Assembly (NCBI RefSeq): GCF_000365425.1
Contig: NZ_AQOV01000002.1
Span: 1,426,001 to 1,490,000 of the forward strand
Reading direction: 5' to 3'
DNA: 64,000 nt
DNA from: Methylomonas sp. MK1
Lineage (GTDB): Bacteria > Pseudomonadota > Gammaproteobacteria > Methylococcales > Methylomonadaceae
Shown: in pieces, positions 34,311-43,900 of the stretch
How positions within the stretch are numbered: the stretch's first letter is position 1
How the letters are laid out: each line of letters begins with the position of its first letter
Notes under the pieces: generated by a model
What the model saw: the letters and a program-made list of their open reading frames with translations, nothing else
Database searches by the model: none
Told to the model about the DNA's origin: nothing
Made by a program: the position numbers and the translations under genes

Positions 34311-35413
34311 AAGCAAACTTAGAAGCAATTATTTTAAGAATCTTCAATAAGCTATTTTCCTGTAAGTTGGAATTGGATCATATTGAGTTCATCCGGCTAT
34401 TGTGTAAAGAAAAAATATTTTTCAAGCAGGACGATGTCGAAGCCATCAAATTGGTGATCCAAGAAGGATTGCGCATCAATGATGATAATGTCGCTTCTAT
34501 AGGGCTGGTGATCAAAGAAGAGCTTCGTATTGAAGAGAATAATATCGCTCCTATAGGGCTGTTGATCAAAGAAGAACTGCATATTAATGAGAATAATGTC
34601 GCTTCTATAAGATTGGTAGTACAGGAGGACTTGCGTATTACTAGCCGTAATGTTGGTCCAATAAAAGTCTTGATTGATGGGGTTACTAAGGATTCTGTAT
34701 TTGGAACTCGCTTGAGTGTTGAGCTCTTTCGGCAATTAGATAAGATTGTGTTATTGAATCGGCTAGGCGATATCGCTGATTTAAGTGAAGGTATTCAGCT
34801 GTGTTACTCGCAAGAAGGTGAGTCGTTGATATTGGATCGTTTCTTCGATTTTCGCACTCAAGGTTTTTATGTGGATGTTGGTGCGCACCATCCTAAGCGT
34901 TTTTCGAACACATACTCAGCTTATAAACGTGGTTGGCGAGGTATAAACATTGATCCGACTCCAGGTGTCAAGGAACTGTTTGATGAAATTCGACCAGATG
35001 ATATGTCATTTTCGCTAGCGATATCTAATGTCGAAGGAATTCAGGATTTTTATTTATTTAGTGAGCCAGCTCTAAACACATTCAGTAAAAGCTTGGCGGA
35101 TGAATATCAGCAGTTGGGATACGAGCTTATCGAAGTACGTCCAATCGAGTCAAAGAAATTAGCTACTCTTTTTTATGAATGCCGAATAGAAAAAAAAATA
35201 GATTTCATGTCTATTGATGTCGAAGATCATGAGCTTCAAGTTCTCCAATCAAATGATTGGAGTGCGTTTCGCCCGGCAGTGTTGCTGGTTGAAATATTGA
35301 ATTTCGACATGCTTCAGGCCGATTCTTATCCTGTCCACAGCTTTATTATAGATAAAGGCTATGTTTTATTTGCTAGGACATACAACACGCTATTCTATAA
35401 GGATGTAACATGA
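34307..35413 (+). CDS. FkbM-family methyltransferase with N-terminal 18-residue repeats
   Basis: A 368-residue protein. Residues ~42-125 consist of four to five tandem copies of an 18-residue unit (pattern VxxIxLVIKEELRIxxNN). From ~165 on there is an FkbM methyltransferase domain (GFYVDVGAHHPKRFSNTYSA, GINIDPTPGV, FMSIDVEDHELQVLQSNDW). FkbM enzymes O-methylate sugars or polyketides. The repeat is not part of the family core and may be an oligomerisation or binding stalk. It overlaps its neighbours on both sides by 4 nt, a tight operon. Confidence 0.82.
   Translation: MKANLEAIILRIFNKLFSCKLELDHIEFIRLLCKEKIFFKQDDVEAIKLVIQEGLRINDDNVASIGLVIKEELRIEENNIAPIGLLIKEELHINENNVASIRLVVQEDLRITSRNVGPIKVLIDGVTKDSVFGTRLSVELFRQLDKIVLLNRLGDIADLSEGIQLCYSQEGESLILDRFFDFRTQGFYVDVGAHHPKRFSNTYSAYKRGWRGINIDPTPGVKELFDEIRPDDMSFSLAISNVEGIQDFYLFSEPALNTFSKSLADEYQQLGYELIEVRPIESKKLATLFYECRIEKKIDFMSIDVEDHELQVLQSNDWSAFRPAVLLVEILNFDMLQADSYPVHSFIIDKGYVLFARTYNTLFYKDVT
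34433..34680 (+). repeat. 54-bp in-frame tandem repeat
   Basis: Four to five imperfect copies of a 54-nt unit lie inside the FkbM gene, each starting like GTCGCTTCTATAGGGCTGGT and ending in GAGAATAAT. They encode an 18-residue amphipathic unit. Copies differ by substitutions, not length, so the reading frame is kept. Confidence 0.8.
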
Positions 35414-36327
35414 CAGATCGTCACTTCAAAGAACCTAATTTGGAACCGGTAGTATATATATTGTTGCCAGTGCATAATCGTTGCAAAATTACTTTGGCTT
35501 TTGCTGAGTGCCTAAAAAAGCAATCATATAAGAATTACAGATTGATTTTGATTGATGATGGTTCAAAAGACGGAACTGCAGAATCCATACTAAAAGTACT
35601 CAGTAAAGTCACGGTTATTCGCGGAACGGGTGGCTGGTGGTGGGCTGGTTCGCTTCAGCAAGGGGGAAATTGGCTGAAGCAGAACAAAGTTTCCGGTAAT
35701 GATGTAGTGTTGATTATGAACGATGATACGGCATTCGATGAAGAGTTCATTAACATTGGATTGCGCATTTTGAAAGACAATCCGAACGCATTGTTAACTG
35801 CGACTGGCTATAACCTCAAAACTGGCGAGCCTCAGGATTCAGGCGGATATATATTAAATTGGGCTGATCTCAGTTTTACTGAAACATATGATAATGCAGC
35901 GATCAACTGTACTTCGACGCGCGGTCTGATGGTAAAAGTGTCTGACTTTCTTGATGTGAATGGGTTTTATCCTAGATTAATGCCGCATTATTTGTCGGAT
36001 CTTGAGTTTACTATGCGTGCGCAAAAAAAGGGTAAGAAACTGATAATCCATCCGCAATTCAGAATTGGGATTGATTTCGAGGCTACGGGACACAGAGAAC
36101 TGGGTAAAGAATCCTTTTCGGAATATATCAAAAAGGTTTTTTCGAATCGTGCCGCAATGAACCCTGTCCACTGGAGCAACTTTATCCTGTTGCATTGTGA
36201 TTCACGTTATATATTTTCAAATTTGAAGCGTATTTGGGGTGGAGTTTATCATCAAGGGATTCGCGATAGACTTATTCCGGAGATCAAGGATAAGTTTGGA
36301 GGGCGGAGTAAGGTTGATAAAGTCTAG
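35410..36327 (+). CDS. Glycosyltransferase family 2
   Basis: A 305-residue GT-A glycosyltransferase. It has the N-terminal VYILLPVHNRCKITLAFAEC and LILIDDGSKDGTAES. A TGGWWWAGSLQQG stretch and IMNDDT (the DXD-like metal site) point to the rhamnosyltransferase-like branch of GT2. LMPHYLSDLEFTMRAQ carries the probable catalytic acid. It likely adds one sugar of the O-chain repeat on the cytoplasmic membrane face. Its ATG overlaps the stop of the FkbM gene. Confidence 0.85.
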   Translation: MTDRHFKEPNLEPVVYILLPVHNRCKITLAFAECLKKQSYKNYRLILIDDGSKDGTAESILKVLSKVTVIRGTGGWWWAGSLQQGGNWLKQNKVSGNDVVLIMNDDTAFDEEFINIGLRILKDNPNALLTATGYNLKTGEPQDSGGYILNWADLSFTETYDNAAINCTSTRGLMVKVSDFLDVNGFYPRLMPHYLSDLEFTMRAQKKGKKLIIHPQFRIGIDFEATGHRELGKESFSEYIKKVFSNRAAMNPVHWSNFILLHCDSRYIFSNLKRIWGGVYHQGIRDRLIPEIKDKFGGRSKVDKV

Positions 36328-36348
36328 GTAGAGGGGAGTTAACATGGA

Positions 36349-36367
36349 GACTATCATTTTGATAGTC
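36349..36367 (+). terminator. Possible weak terminator
   Basis: A perfect 8-bp stem GACTATCA/TGATAGTC with a TTT loop lies 22 nt after the glycosyltransferase stop, followed by ATTAAAAATG. No plus-strand T-run follows, so it may be only a partial terminator. The rest of the 230-nt AT-rich gap to asnB shows no gene and may hold the asnB promoter. Confidence 0.3.
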
Positions 36368-36557
36368 ATTAAAAATGAACTTACTCTCTCTGGTGAGAAT
36401 AATATTTTTTTACAAATAAAGTATTTCTATGGTGTTGTAGTAGTAAGTTGGATTTCGATTTTTGAATTGTTCATAGAAATATAATGTTTTGATAGCATGA
36501 ATTAATAATTAGATAACAGCTATCACATAATTACAAATTTTACTCTTAAATAAATAC

Positions 36558-38429
36558 ATGTGCGGAATTGCAGGAATAATTTCAAGAAGAATCGATTCTA
36601 TTCAGACGGATTCGTGTAGTCGAATGCTCGGAACTTTGGTGCATCGTGGTCCGGATGGTCAAGGCGAATATCATGATGATCAGTTAGTTATGGGAATGCG
36701 GCGACTTAGTATTATCGACTTGCAAGGTGGCTGGCAGCCGCTTTACAACGAGGATAAGTCCTTAGTGCTTATCATGAATGGGGAGATCTACAACTACATT
36801 GAATTAACCGAGGATTTGAAAAAGCGAGGGCATATCTTCTCGACGCACAGCGATGGAGAAGTCATTCTACATTTATACGAGGAAGAACAAGAGGAGTGTT
36901 TGCGCCATTTGCGAGGAATGTTCGCGTTCGCACTGCTTGACAAAAACAAGGGTACAGTATTTGTTGCGCGTGATCGTATGGGAGAGAAGCCGCTTTACCT
37001 CTACGAAACTGGCGATGCCATCTATTTTTCGTCAGAGATGAAATCTCTATTAGCATCGGGGCAAGTGCCTCTCGAGCTAGAGCCGTCAGCCGTAAACGAT
37101 TATTTCCATTATCAGTATGTACCAGAGCCAAAAACACCAATAAAGGCGGTTAGAAAGCTTCCTCGCGCCCACTATTTAAAAATATCCCTCTCAGATTGGA
37201 AAGTTGCACAGTATAAATATTGGGACTTGGAAGGCGTTGAGCCTGTTGAAGGTGATCCAGTCGAGTTGGTCCGCAATGAATTGGATACGGTTTGTGAGCT
37301 GCTGATCCGATCTGATGTTCCTGTAGGGGTAGCCCTTAGCGGTGGTTTGGATTCCAGTGCAATTGCCGCGCTTGCCGCAAAAAAGTATCCCGGTGCTATG
37401 CACGCGTTCAGTGTTGGGTATCCAGGGCGTCCTATTAACGACGAGCGCACTGCGGCTAAGGAACTTGCCGATATGCTCGGCATGCCATTCCACGAGATAG
37501 AGCTGGAAACGAGCGATTTGGTGAAGAACTTTGAGAAAATGAACTTCCATCGTGATGATCCCATCGCCGATATCTCGGGTTTTGGCTATTACTCCGTTAA
37601 CAAGGCTGCGCGGGAGCAGGGTATTCCTGTGTTGCTTCAAGGGCAGGGTGGCGATGAAGTATTTTGGGGCTACCAATGGGTGAATGATGCGGCGGAAGCG
37701 AACGATAAAAGACGGGACAAACCCAGGCCAACATTCAAGCAGTTTGTCAAAACTTCATTGAAGGATCTCTTTGGTCGCAGGTCTGAAGCTCATTCGTCAG
37801 TAAAAGGCTATCGTCCGGTTTTTCATGAGTTGGCGCCTGATTTTCATATGGCGCTTGCGGATATCAGAAATTACTACACTGAGACATTTATTCAGGCCTT
37901 GGGTGATGCGTCGGCTTTCGATCTTTTTACTTTCGACAAGCCTTGGAAGTATTCCGATATATTAATAACTCGGCTCATCTGTGACACCTATCTGTTGGAA
38001 AATGGTATTGCACAGGGTGACAGGTTGAGTATGGCAAATTCGGTTGAACTGCGCCTTCCTTTTGTTGATTATAAATTAGTGGAGTTGGTTATCGGGCTGC
38101 GCAAAACACATCAAGCTAATCCTGATTACCGGCAATTCCCTAAGCCCTGGTTGCGTGGCGCAATGGAAGGTATTTTACCAGACTTCATTATTGATCGTCC
38201 GAAGCAAGGATTTGCGCCACCTGTAATCGAGTGGCATAACGAATTATTTAAGGCTTATGGCGGTTATCTTGATGGCGGTTATCTAGTTGAATCCGGAGTA
38301 TTGACAGAAGAGGCGGGGGCATTGCTGGCTAGAGGTCCATTCCCTAGAGGGGCAATTGCTCCTATTTCTTTTAAAGCATTGGTGCTTGAGATTTGGTGTC
38401 GGGAGATGCGTGCTATCAGCAGTTTTTAA
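36558..38429 (+). CDS. asnB: Asparagine synthase (glutamine-hydrolysing)-like amidotransferase
   Basis: A 623-residue class II amidotransferase. The nucleophile Cys2 starts MCGIAGIIS, and the glutaminase domain (LVHRGPDGQG, RLSIIDLQGGWQPL, MNGEIYNY) fills residues 1-~210. The synthetase domain has the ATP-binding GVALSGGLDSSAIAAL. AsnB-like proteins in polysaccharide loci are often thought to amidate sugar carboxyl groups rather than make asparagine, so the role here is open. Higher GC than the genes on either side. Confidence 0.88.
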   Translation: MCGIAGIISRRIDSIQTDSCSRMLGTLVHRGPDGQGEYHDDQLVMGMRRLSIIDLQGGWQPLYNEDKSLVLIMNGEIYNYIELTEDLKKRGHIFSTHSDGEVILHLYEEEQEECLRHLRGMFAFALLDKNKGTVFVARDRMGEKPLYLYETGDAIYFSSEMKSLLASGQVPLELEPSAVNDYFHYQYVPEPKTPIKAVRKLPRAHYLKISLSDWKVAQYKYWDLEGVEPVEGDPVELVRNELDTVCELLIRSDVPVGVALSGGLDSSAIAALAAKKYPGAMHAFSVGYPGRPINDERTAAKELADMLGMPFHEIELETSDLVKNFEKMNFHRDDPIADISGFGYYSVNKAAREQGIPVLLQGQGGDEVFWGYQWVNDAAEANDKRRDKPRPTFKQFVKTSLKDLFGRRSEAHSSVKGYRPVFHELAPDFHMALADIRNYYTETFIQALGDASAFDLFTFDKPWKYSDILITRLICDTYLLENGIAQGDRLSMANSVELRLPFVDYKLVELVIGLRKTHQANPDYRQFPKPWLRGAMEGILPDFIIDRPKQGFAPPVIEWHNELFKAYGGYLDGGYLVESGVLTEEAGALLARGPFPRGAIAPISFKALVLEIWCREMRAISSF

Positions 38430-39112
38430 TAGAGTCTTTTGCTTGGGTACCCGATGGCACGATTTGAAGAGTTTTTATCGGATCAATCAAAAGCGACTGT
38501 AAACTTATAGCACGGTTCTGTTTGTTGGTAGCGCAGCGATATAGTTAAAGGTTAATATTGTGTCAGATAGTTGTTGACAAAATCCTCATGTTTGAAAATT
38601 GCAATCAGAGATTGGTTGGCAAAACTTTTCGATAAGTTTAAGTGCAATGATATATAGCCATCTTTTTTGTGCGGACTTTTAAATATTCAAGTGGGATAAA
38701 TCGTTAAGCTATATGGCGGATTGTACTTCGACCAAGGAGGCGCAAGCAAATGTTGATCCGTTTCAATAATGATATGACTTACCGGCTAAATCAGGGCTAA
38801 AGTGATGATGTGTTATGAATATCCATGAATGAAACGAGTTTGTCGAGCCTCATTTTCAATATCTTGTTGGTGATTTGGATGTTTTTTTATTTGGACTTAG
38901 TTCGGCTGGGAAATCTTCAGCTTGCAAAATATAAATAAAATAAATTGCATTTGGCAGAGTATATTAGGTGGGTATTACCTACAGCCTAATCTGAGTTTTA
39001 ATGCTAATAGAAAGCTAGCTTTTTAAGTAACGGTTCTAATTTTACACATGAGATTATTTTTGTGTTTTTTCACCTAATTATTCGCGCGTGCTCACTATTA
39101 ACCAAAAATGAG
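38430..39112. other. AT-rich stretch without a recognisable gene
   Basis: Nearly 700 nt between asnB and the IS remnant contain no ORF of useful length and no clear RNA gene or terminator. It is low-GC and full of stops in all frames. It may be decayed DNA left by earlier insertions at this junction of two locus modules. Confidence 0.5.
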
Positions 39113-39162
39113 AAATCCCCCGGCTCTGCCGGGGAGACAGCTGAAGTTTGACATTTAGAGGA

Positions 39163-39225
39163 GTCCATCAGGACACTCGGACGCGTGAGCCGCCAAGCAA
39201 ACGCGAAGAGGAGAGCCTGATGGAC
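39163..39225 (+). promoter_or_regulatory. Hairpin sequestering the IS200 tnpA start
   Basis: GTCCATCAGG at 39163-39172 is an exact inverted repeat of CCTGATGGAC at 39216-39225. The right arm contains the tnpA ATG (39220) and lies directly behind its Shine-Dalgarno. Folding of the message would hide the start codon, as known for IS200 tnpA leaders, which repress transposase translation. Confidence 0.6.
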
Positions 39226-39652
39226 GAGAACGAGAGCTTAAGTCACTCGAAATGGGAGTGCAAATATCATGTGGTGTTTATTCCGAAATGCCGTCGCCGA
39301 ACGCTGTACAAGGAGTTGCGTAAACATTTGGGTGAGGTGTTTCGAAGGCTAGCGAGCCAAAAAAGAGAGTCGAATATTGGAAGGTCACTTGATGCCGGAT
39401 CATGTGCATATGCTGATTTCGATTCTGCCGAAATATGCGGTTTCACAGGTAATAGGTTACATCAAAGGGAAGAGCGCGATTCATTTGGCACGGGTTTATG
39501 GTGAAAAGAAGCGAAATTTTGTAGGCCAGCATTTTTGGGCAAGAGGTTACTTTGTATAGACCGTGGGTCGGGATGAGACGATGATTCGGGAATATATCCG
39601 GCATCAAGAACAGGAAGACCAGCGAATTGAACAACTGAACCTTTGGCAATGA
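39220..39652 (+). pseudogene. tnpA: IS200/IS605 transposase TnpA, frameshifted and truncated
   Basis: The start (WECKYHVVFIPKCRRRTLYK) is typical of IS200 Y1 transposases. At the A6 run 39359-39364 the frame is lost; removing one A restores QKESRILEGHLMPDHVHML, which contains the HUH motif (HVH). A TAG at 39557-39559 then interrupts the restored frame, before the catalytic-tyrosine helix (MIREYIRHQEQ). The remainder reads to 39652. Both lesions make the product inactive. The required shift is not the -1 type used for programmed frameshifting. Confidence 0.85.
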
Positions 39653-39870
39653 GTCGCTGCTTATTGGCGGCTATTATGAAAGGGCCGCGTTAGCGACCCT
39701 ATTTACGGCTTTGAGCGGTTCACAACATAAAGCCCCCGGCTTTGCCGGGGGATACTTTACTGATTCGCTAGTATTTCCCGAGGTCAGTGTCGGCATAATT
39801 CCTTTGTGTAAAAGTTAATTACTTCAATATTAGTTGCCAAATTCAAATTACAGAAAAAATTTAAAAAATT

Positions 39871-41781
39871 ATGTTACAGAAATATATCAAAGAGCTTCAG
39901 GATTACGGTATTAATCTAATCGATATTGGGAGTAGTGGTTCGCTCGATACCAAATGGACACCCATCAAAGATTTAATTAATTTGGTAGGATTTGATCCTA
40001 ACAAGGAAGAGTGCGAGCGTCAAAACAAACTCCCCTCACAATATAAAAGTTCTGTTTTTCTACCTTATGCCGTTCACGGGAAGGACGGCGTAGAAACCCT
40101 TTATATGACGAAAAGTATTTATTGCTATTCGCTGCTGAAACCGAACAAGCAATGGCTGGACCGCTTTTCTTTTCACGAACTTTTTGACGTCCAAGGAGAG
40201 GAGGATATTCAGGTACGTGCAATCAATAACATAGAGGAGCTGAAACAATTCTTGCCGGATGTTATCAAAATAGATGTGCAGGGTTTGGAACTACCAATAT
40301 TTAGAAAGGCCGGGCGTCTACTTGATAGTGCATTTTATGTGGAAACAGAAACTGGTTTCACTGAGAACTATGTGGGGGAGACGACTTTTTCGCAGCTTGA
40401 TGTGTTCATGCAGGCCAATGGCTTTTTGATGTTCGATATCAATGTAAATCATCGGGTACCTCGTAACAACCAATTCAAGGATCATCCTACGGGTAAAGAA
40501 CAGATACTTTGGGCTGAAGCAGTCTGGTTGAAAGACTATGTCGGCCTTGATAGGCAAGGTAAATTTGACCCGCATGGTTTTACTGATCATAAAATTAAAA
40601 AGATTTTGACATTGTGCGCGCTTGCGCAATGTTATGACTTCGGTTTTGAGCTTGCTGAGTTTTTTCATTCTAAAGGCTTGTTTTCCAATCTAGATCTGGG
40701 AGCTTTAAGCTCGATTGAGGCATGGAAGTTGGATGGATCAGCTGATATTACAGAGAATATTGAGATCAAGTCTGATAGTGAATTGGTCTTTCCAAAGAGC
40801 TTTGAAGTAGATCTTGCACCTATCGTCTTGTTTGTATTTAACAGGCCGGACCATACTAAACGAACCCTTATTTCTCTTAAGAGCAATCCGCTGGCAAAAG
40901 AGTCGGAGTTATTTATATTTTCCGATGGCCCTCGCGATAAAAATGATGAAGCTGATGTAGATGCGGTTCGGAACTTGATTGATACTTTGGATGGATTTAA
41001 AAAAATTACGGTTGTTAAGAAAAATGCAAATTCTGGTTTGGCGAAATCTGTTATTGCTGGAGTAACCGAGGTTATAAATAAGTATGGTAAAGCGATAGTT
41101 GTCGAGGATGATTTATTGTTTTCGCCATATTTTTTAAGTTATATGAATGAGGCTCTATGTAGTTATGAAGAAGACGTAAGGATTTTTTCTGTTGGTGGAT
41201 ATAGTCCACCAATTCCTATGCCGGATGATTATAAAGAAGACTCTTACTTGTCTTATCGGTGTTGTACATGGGGTTGGGCAACATGGCGGGATCGGTGGGA
41301 TAGGGTAGATTGGGATGTAAAAGATTTTGATCAATTTATCAATGATCCGAGTCAAGTGGAGCTGTTCAATCGAGGTGGTGACGATATGTCTCAAATCTTC
41401 AAGCAGCAAATGGAAGGAAAAATCAGTTCGTGGGGTATTCGTTGGGACTATGCGCATTTTAAAAATGATGCATACTGTTTTAGGCCATCCCATTCAATTG
41501 TTGGAAATACAGGCAATGATGGTTCTGGCGTACATTGTGCGCCGACTGATGCGTTTGACGTTTCTATCAACTTACAATCGACTTTTGTATTTCCGAAGGC
41601 AGGGCAGTTGCAATTGGATGAAGAAATCAACGGCAGGTTTGCTACTTTCTACGACGGTAGGCCGAGAAACGGTTCTGTTCTAATAACCTCATTGGTGAAG
41701 ACTTCTTTGTTTAGAAGGATGGCAAGAAGGGCGCTGAAAAGAGCCCCCGTTCTGAGAAAATTTTTGGTGTGGCGGAGCTAG
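39871..41781 (+). CDS. FkbM methyltransferase-glycosyltransferase fusion
   Basis: A 636-residue two-domain protein. Residues 1-~235 form an FkbM-type methyltransferase (INLIDIGSSGSLDTKW, VIKIDVQGLELPIFRKAG). Residues ~310-600 form a GT-A glycosyltransferase (PIVLFVFNRPDHTKRTLISL, VVEDDLLFSPYFLSYM with the DDD-like metal site, CTWGWATWRDRWDRVDWD). The two catalytic domains suggest a sugar is added and then O-methylated by one polypeptide, perhaps a chain-capping step. Starts after the IS remnant in an AT-rich segment. Confidence 0.82.
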   Translation: MLQKYIKELQDYGINLIDIGSSGSLDTKWTPIKDLINLVGFDPNKEECERQNKLPSQYKSSVFLPYAVHGKDGVETLYMTKSIYCYSLLKPNKQWLDRFSFHELFDVQGEEDIQVRAINNIEELKQFLPDVIKIDVQGLELPIFRKAGRLLDSAFYVETETGFTENYVGETTFSQLDVFMQANGFLMFDINVNHRVPRNNQFKDHPTGKEQILWAEAVWLKDYVGLDRQGKFDPHGFTDHKIKKILTLCALAQCYDFGFELAEFFHSKGLFSNLDLGALSSIEAWKLDGSADITENIEIKSDSELVFPKSFEVDLAPIVLFVFNRPDHTKRTLISLKSNPLAKESELFIFSDGPRDKNDEADVDAVRNLIDTLDGFKKITVVKKNANSGLAKSVIAGVTEVINKYGKAIVVEDDLLFSPYFLSYMNEALCSYEEDVRIFSVGGYSPPIPMPDDYKEDSYLSYRCCTWGWATWRDRWDRVDWDVKDFDQFINDPSQVELFNRGGDDMSQIFKQQMEGKISSWGIRWDYAHFKNDAYCFRPSHSIVGNTGNDGSGVHCAPTDAFDVSINLQSTFVFPKAGQLQLDEEINGRFATFYDGRPRNGSVLITSLVKTSLFRRMARRALKRAPVLRKFLVWRS

Positions 41782-41794
41782 CGGATTTTAAAAT

Positions 41795-43021
41795 ATGAGA
41801 GAAATTAATGAATCCCGTTTTACTTTGCCTCTTGTCATTGTTTCTGGTATTCCTGCAGGAGATAGCGGGACAGGTCGGCTTGTAGCTCATTTGCAAGAAC
41901 GCATTTTCGAACTGGCTGGAAAACGGATTAAGTTGGTTTCAAGGCCAGAACGACCTGCTCTGTGGCAGATTCAACTCTGGCTACGCAATAAAGCTTATCG
42001 CAATTGTATGAGAGAGTTGCTACGCTACATTTTATTGCTTGCTCGATTCTGGTATGGATTGTCTTGTGTTTGGGTTAATAATAATCATAAGTTAATTTTG
42101 CTCCATCCCCAGAATTTGGGATATCGCCTTGCGCTTCAATTGCTTGAGTCTCGTAAACACGCTTCGCTAATTTATCTGCTTGATAGTTCTTTCTTTTGTA
42201 TTGCGAGTTATAACCATTTAAAGGGTGATAATTCCTCTTGTCTACGTTGTATAGAGCATGGGTTTGATCAGGTAGCTAAAAATGAGTGTAAGCCATTCCC
42301 GTTACTTGATTGGACAGCACTAAAATTCGCTCCACGTTTGTTGGAATTGGTTGGTTCAGGGCGTGTGAATGTAGCTGCACAAAGTAGGCGTCAGGCTGAA
42401 CTAGCGCAAAGGCACTTTGGATTGAAAGATTTGCCGAGGGTGATCGGATTATGGACTCAAGATTGGGATGAATTGTTTTCCGAATGGGTGAATTTATCGT
42501 CGAACACTGTTCCGACAGCATATTCTTGGGACGTTTTATTCCACGGTCATTGTGTTGATGCTAAAGGGGCGAGTTGGACTGCCAAAGTCGCTGAGCTTTC
42601 TCCCGAAATAAGGTTTATGTTTCCTTTTTCAAAGCCGGATTGGTTTGCTGCACCGGCAAATTGCAGTTTTAGGCCGTGTACTTGGGAGAGTGGACTTTAC
42701 GATGAAATCAAAAAATCTAGGTTTGTTATCGTTCCATCGTTATGGTCTGCGCCTATAGAAGGAGCCTTAGTGAAGAGCATTGTGTGCGCGAATGCGGTGG
42801 TAGTAGTTGATAATCGAACCAGTTTTTGTGATGAACTTCCCGAGGGGGTTGTGTTGAAATTGTCTGCTGATCCTATGACTGGTGCCGAGGAGTTAAAGAG
42901 AGCATGTGCGAGCAATTGGTCTCCCAATACTGACGTGAGAGCGCAATGGATCAACGAATTTGCTTTAAAAAAGATCAATTTTGTATCCGATTTAATAGAG
43001 GCAGCGTTAGTAGTCCAGTGA
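41795..43021 (+). CDS. Probable glycosyltransferase (GT-B-like)
   Basis: A 408-residue cytoplasmic protein I cannot place in a named family. The N-terminal LVIVSGIPAGDSGTGRLVAH resembles the glycine-rich acceptor loop of GT4-type enzymes. The C-terminal half (SRFVIVPSLWSAPIEGALVKS, ANAVVVVDN) resembles the donor-site region of GT-B glycosyltransferases, with the expected glutamate. A cysteine pair (SCLRCIEHG) in the middle is unusual. Context supports a glycosyltransferase of the O-chain. Confidence 0.6.
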   Translation: MREINESRFTLPLVIVSGIPAGDSGTGRLVAHLQERIFELAGKRIKLVSRPERPALWQIQLWLRNKAYRNCMRELLRYILLLARFWYGLSCVWVNNNHKLILLHPQNLGYRLALQLLESRKHASLIYLLDSSFFCIASYNHLKGDNSSCLRCIEHGFDQVAKNECKPFPLLDWTALKFAPRLLELVGSGRVNVAAQSRRQAELAQRHFGLKDLPRVIGLWTQDWDELFSEWVNLSSNTVPTAYSWDVLFHGHCVDAKGASWTAKVAELSPEIRFMFPFSKPDWFAAPANCSFRPCTWESGLYDEIKKSRFVIVPSLWSAPIEGALVKSIVCANAVVVVDNRTSFCDELPEGVVLKLSADPMTGAEELKRACASNWSPNTDVRAQWINEFALKKINFVSDLIEAALVVQ

Positions 43022-43129
43022 GGCTTGATTATTGTTAAAATGATGGTTTTTAAGTATTTTAGGGGTAGGTTGTTAGGTGTATAGGATATTAATAATTAGT
43101 GATTTTTATCGTGCCGAGGAAGATACTTA

Positions 43130-43900
43130 ATGAAAGCAGTTATTCTTGCTGGCGGGTTAGGAACACGTCTTTCTGAAGAGACCTCAATTCGTCCAAAGCC
43201 CATGATTGAAATTGGGGGGCGTCCGGTTCTTTGGCACATCATGAAAATCTATTCTACTCATGGAATCAATGATTTCATTGTATGTCTGGGGTATAAAGGC
43301 TATCTAATTAAGGAGTATTTTGCGAATTATTTCCTACATATGTCTGATGTGACATTTGATATGGTGCATAATCGTACCGAGATACATCAGAATGATGCAG
43401 AGCCTTGGCGGGTTACCTTGGTGGATACGGGCGAATCAACGATGACCGGTGGTCGTTTAAAGCGTATAAGGCAATATTTGGGCGAAGAGGATTTCTGTCT
43501 TACTTATGGTGATGGTGTTGGTGACATCAACATTACAGAACTAGTCGCATTCCATCGAGCGAAAAAAAGACTGGCGACATTGACTGGCGTACAACCACCA
43601 GGGCGATTCGGTGCATTAAATCTGGACGGAACTCGTGTCGCTAGTTTCGACGAGAAGCCACACGGCGACGGGTCTTGGATCAACGGTGGTTTTTTCGTAC
43701 TATCGCCTAATGTGATTGATTATGTAGAGAGTGATGCTACCGTTTGGGAGCGAACGCCAATGGAAAGGCTTGCCGAGGAAGGTCAGTTGTCCTCGTTCCT
43801 TCATAAGGGATTTTGGCAGCCGATGGATACGCTGCGAGACAAGCTGTACCTTGAAGATTTATGGCAGTCTGGTAACGCGCCTTGGAAGGTTTGGCGATGA
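43130..43900 (+). CDS. rfbF: Glucose-1-phosphate cytidylyltransferase
   Basis: A 256-residue nucleotidyltransferase that forms CDP-glucose from CTP and glucose-1-phosphate, the first step toward CDP-3,6-dideoxyhexoses (ddhA). Markers are [20 protein letters not shown] at the N-terminus, [12 protein letters not shown] (metal-binding Asp), [20 protein letters not shown] and [10 protein letters not shown]. It opens a five-gene module 43.1-48.2 kb and overlaps rfbG by 4 nt. Confidence 0.94.
   Translation: MKAVILAGGLGTRLSEETSIRPKPMIEIGGRPVLWHIMKIYSTHGINDFIVCLGYKGYLIKEYFANYFLHMSDVTFDMVHNRTEIHQNDAEPWRVTLVDTGESTMTGGRLKRIRQYLGEEDFCLTYGDGVGDINITELVAFHRAKKRLATLTGVQPPGRFGALNLDGTRVASFDEKPHGDGSWINGGFFVLSPNVIDYVESDATVWERTPMERLAEEGQLSSFLHKGFWQPMDTLRDKLYLEDLWQSGNAPWKVWR

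Larger units (their letters stand above)
39113..39760 (+). mobile_element. IS200/IS605-family element (decayed)
   Basis: The unit is bounded by the subterminal hairpins typical of this family: CCCCCGGCTCTGCCGGGG at 39117-39134 on the left and CCCCCGGCTTTGCCGGGGG at 39733-39751 on the right. It carries a single tnpA-like gene between them, and no inverted terminal repeats are expected. The exact ends are uncertain by several bases. The transposase has a frameshift and an internal stop, so the copy cannot move by itself. Confidence 0.82.

Noticed and set aside
34433..34680. CRISPR-like repeats
   Set aside because: The 54-bp units are contiguous, diverged and in frame within a coding gene, with no spacers.
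39359..39364. Programmed frameshift in the IS200 transposase
   Set aside because: The A6 run looks slippery, but the shift needed is +1/-2, IS200 tnpA is a single-frame gene, and a second in-frame stop follows.
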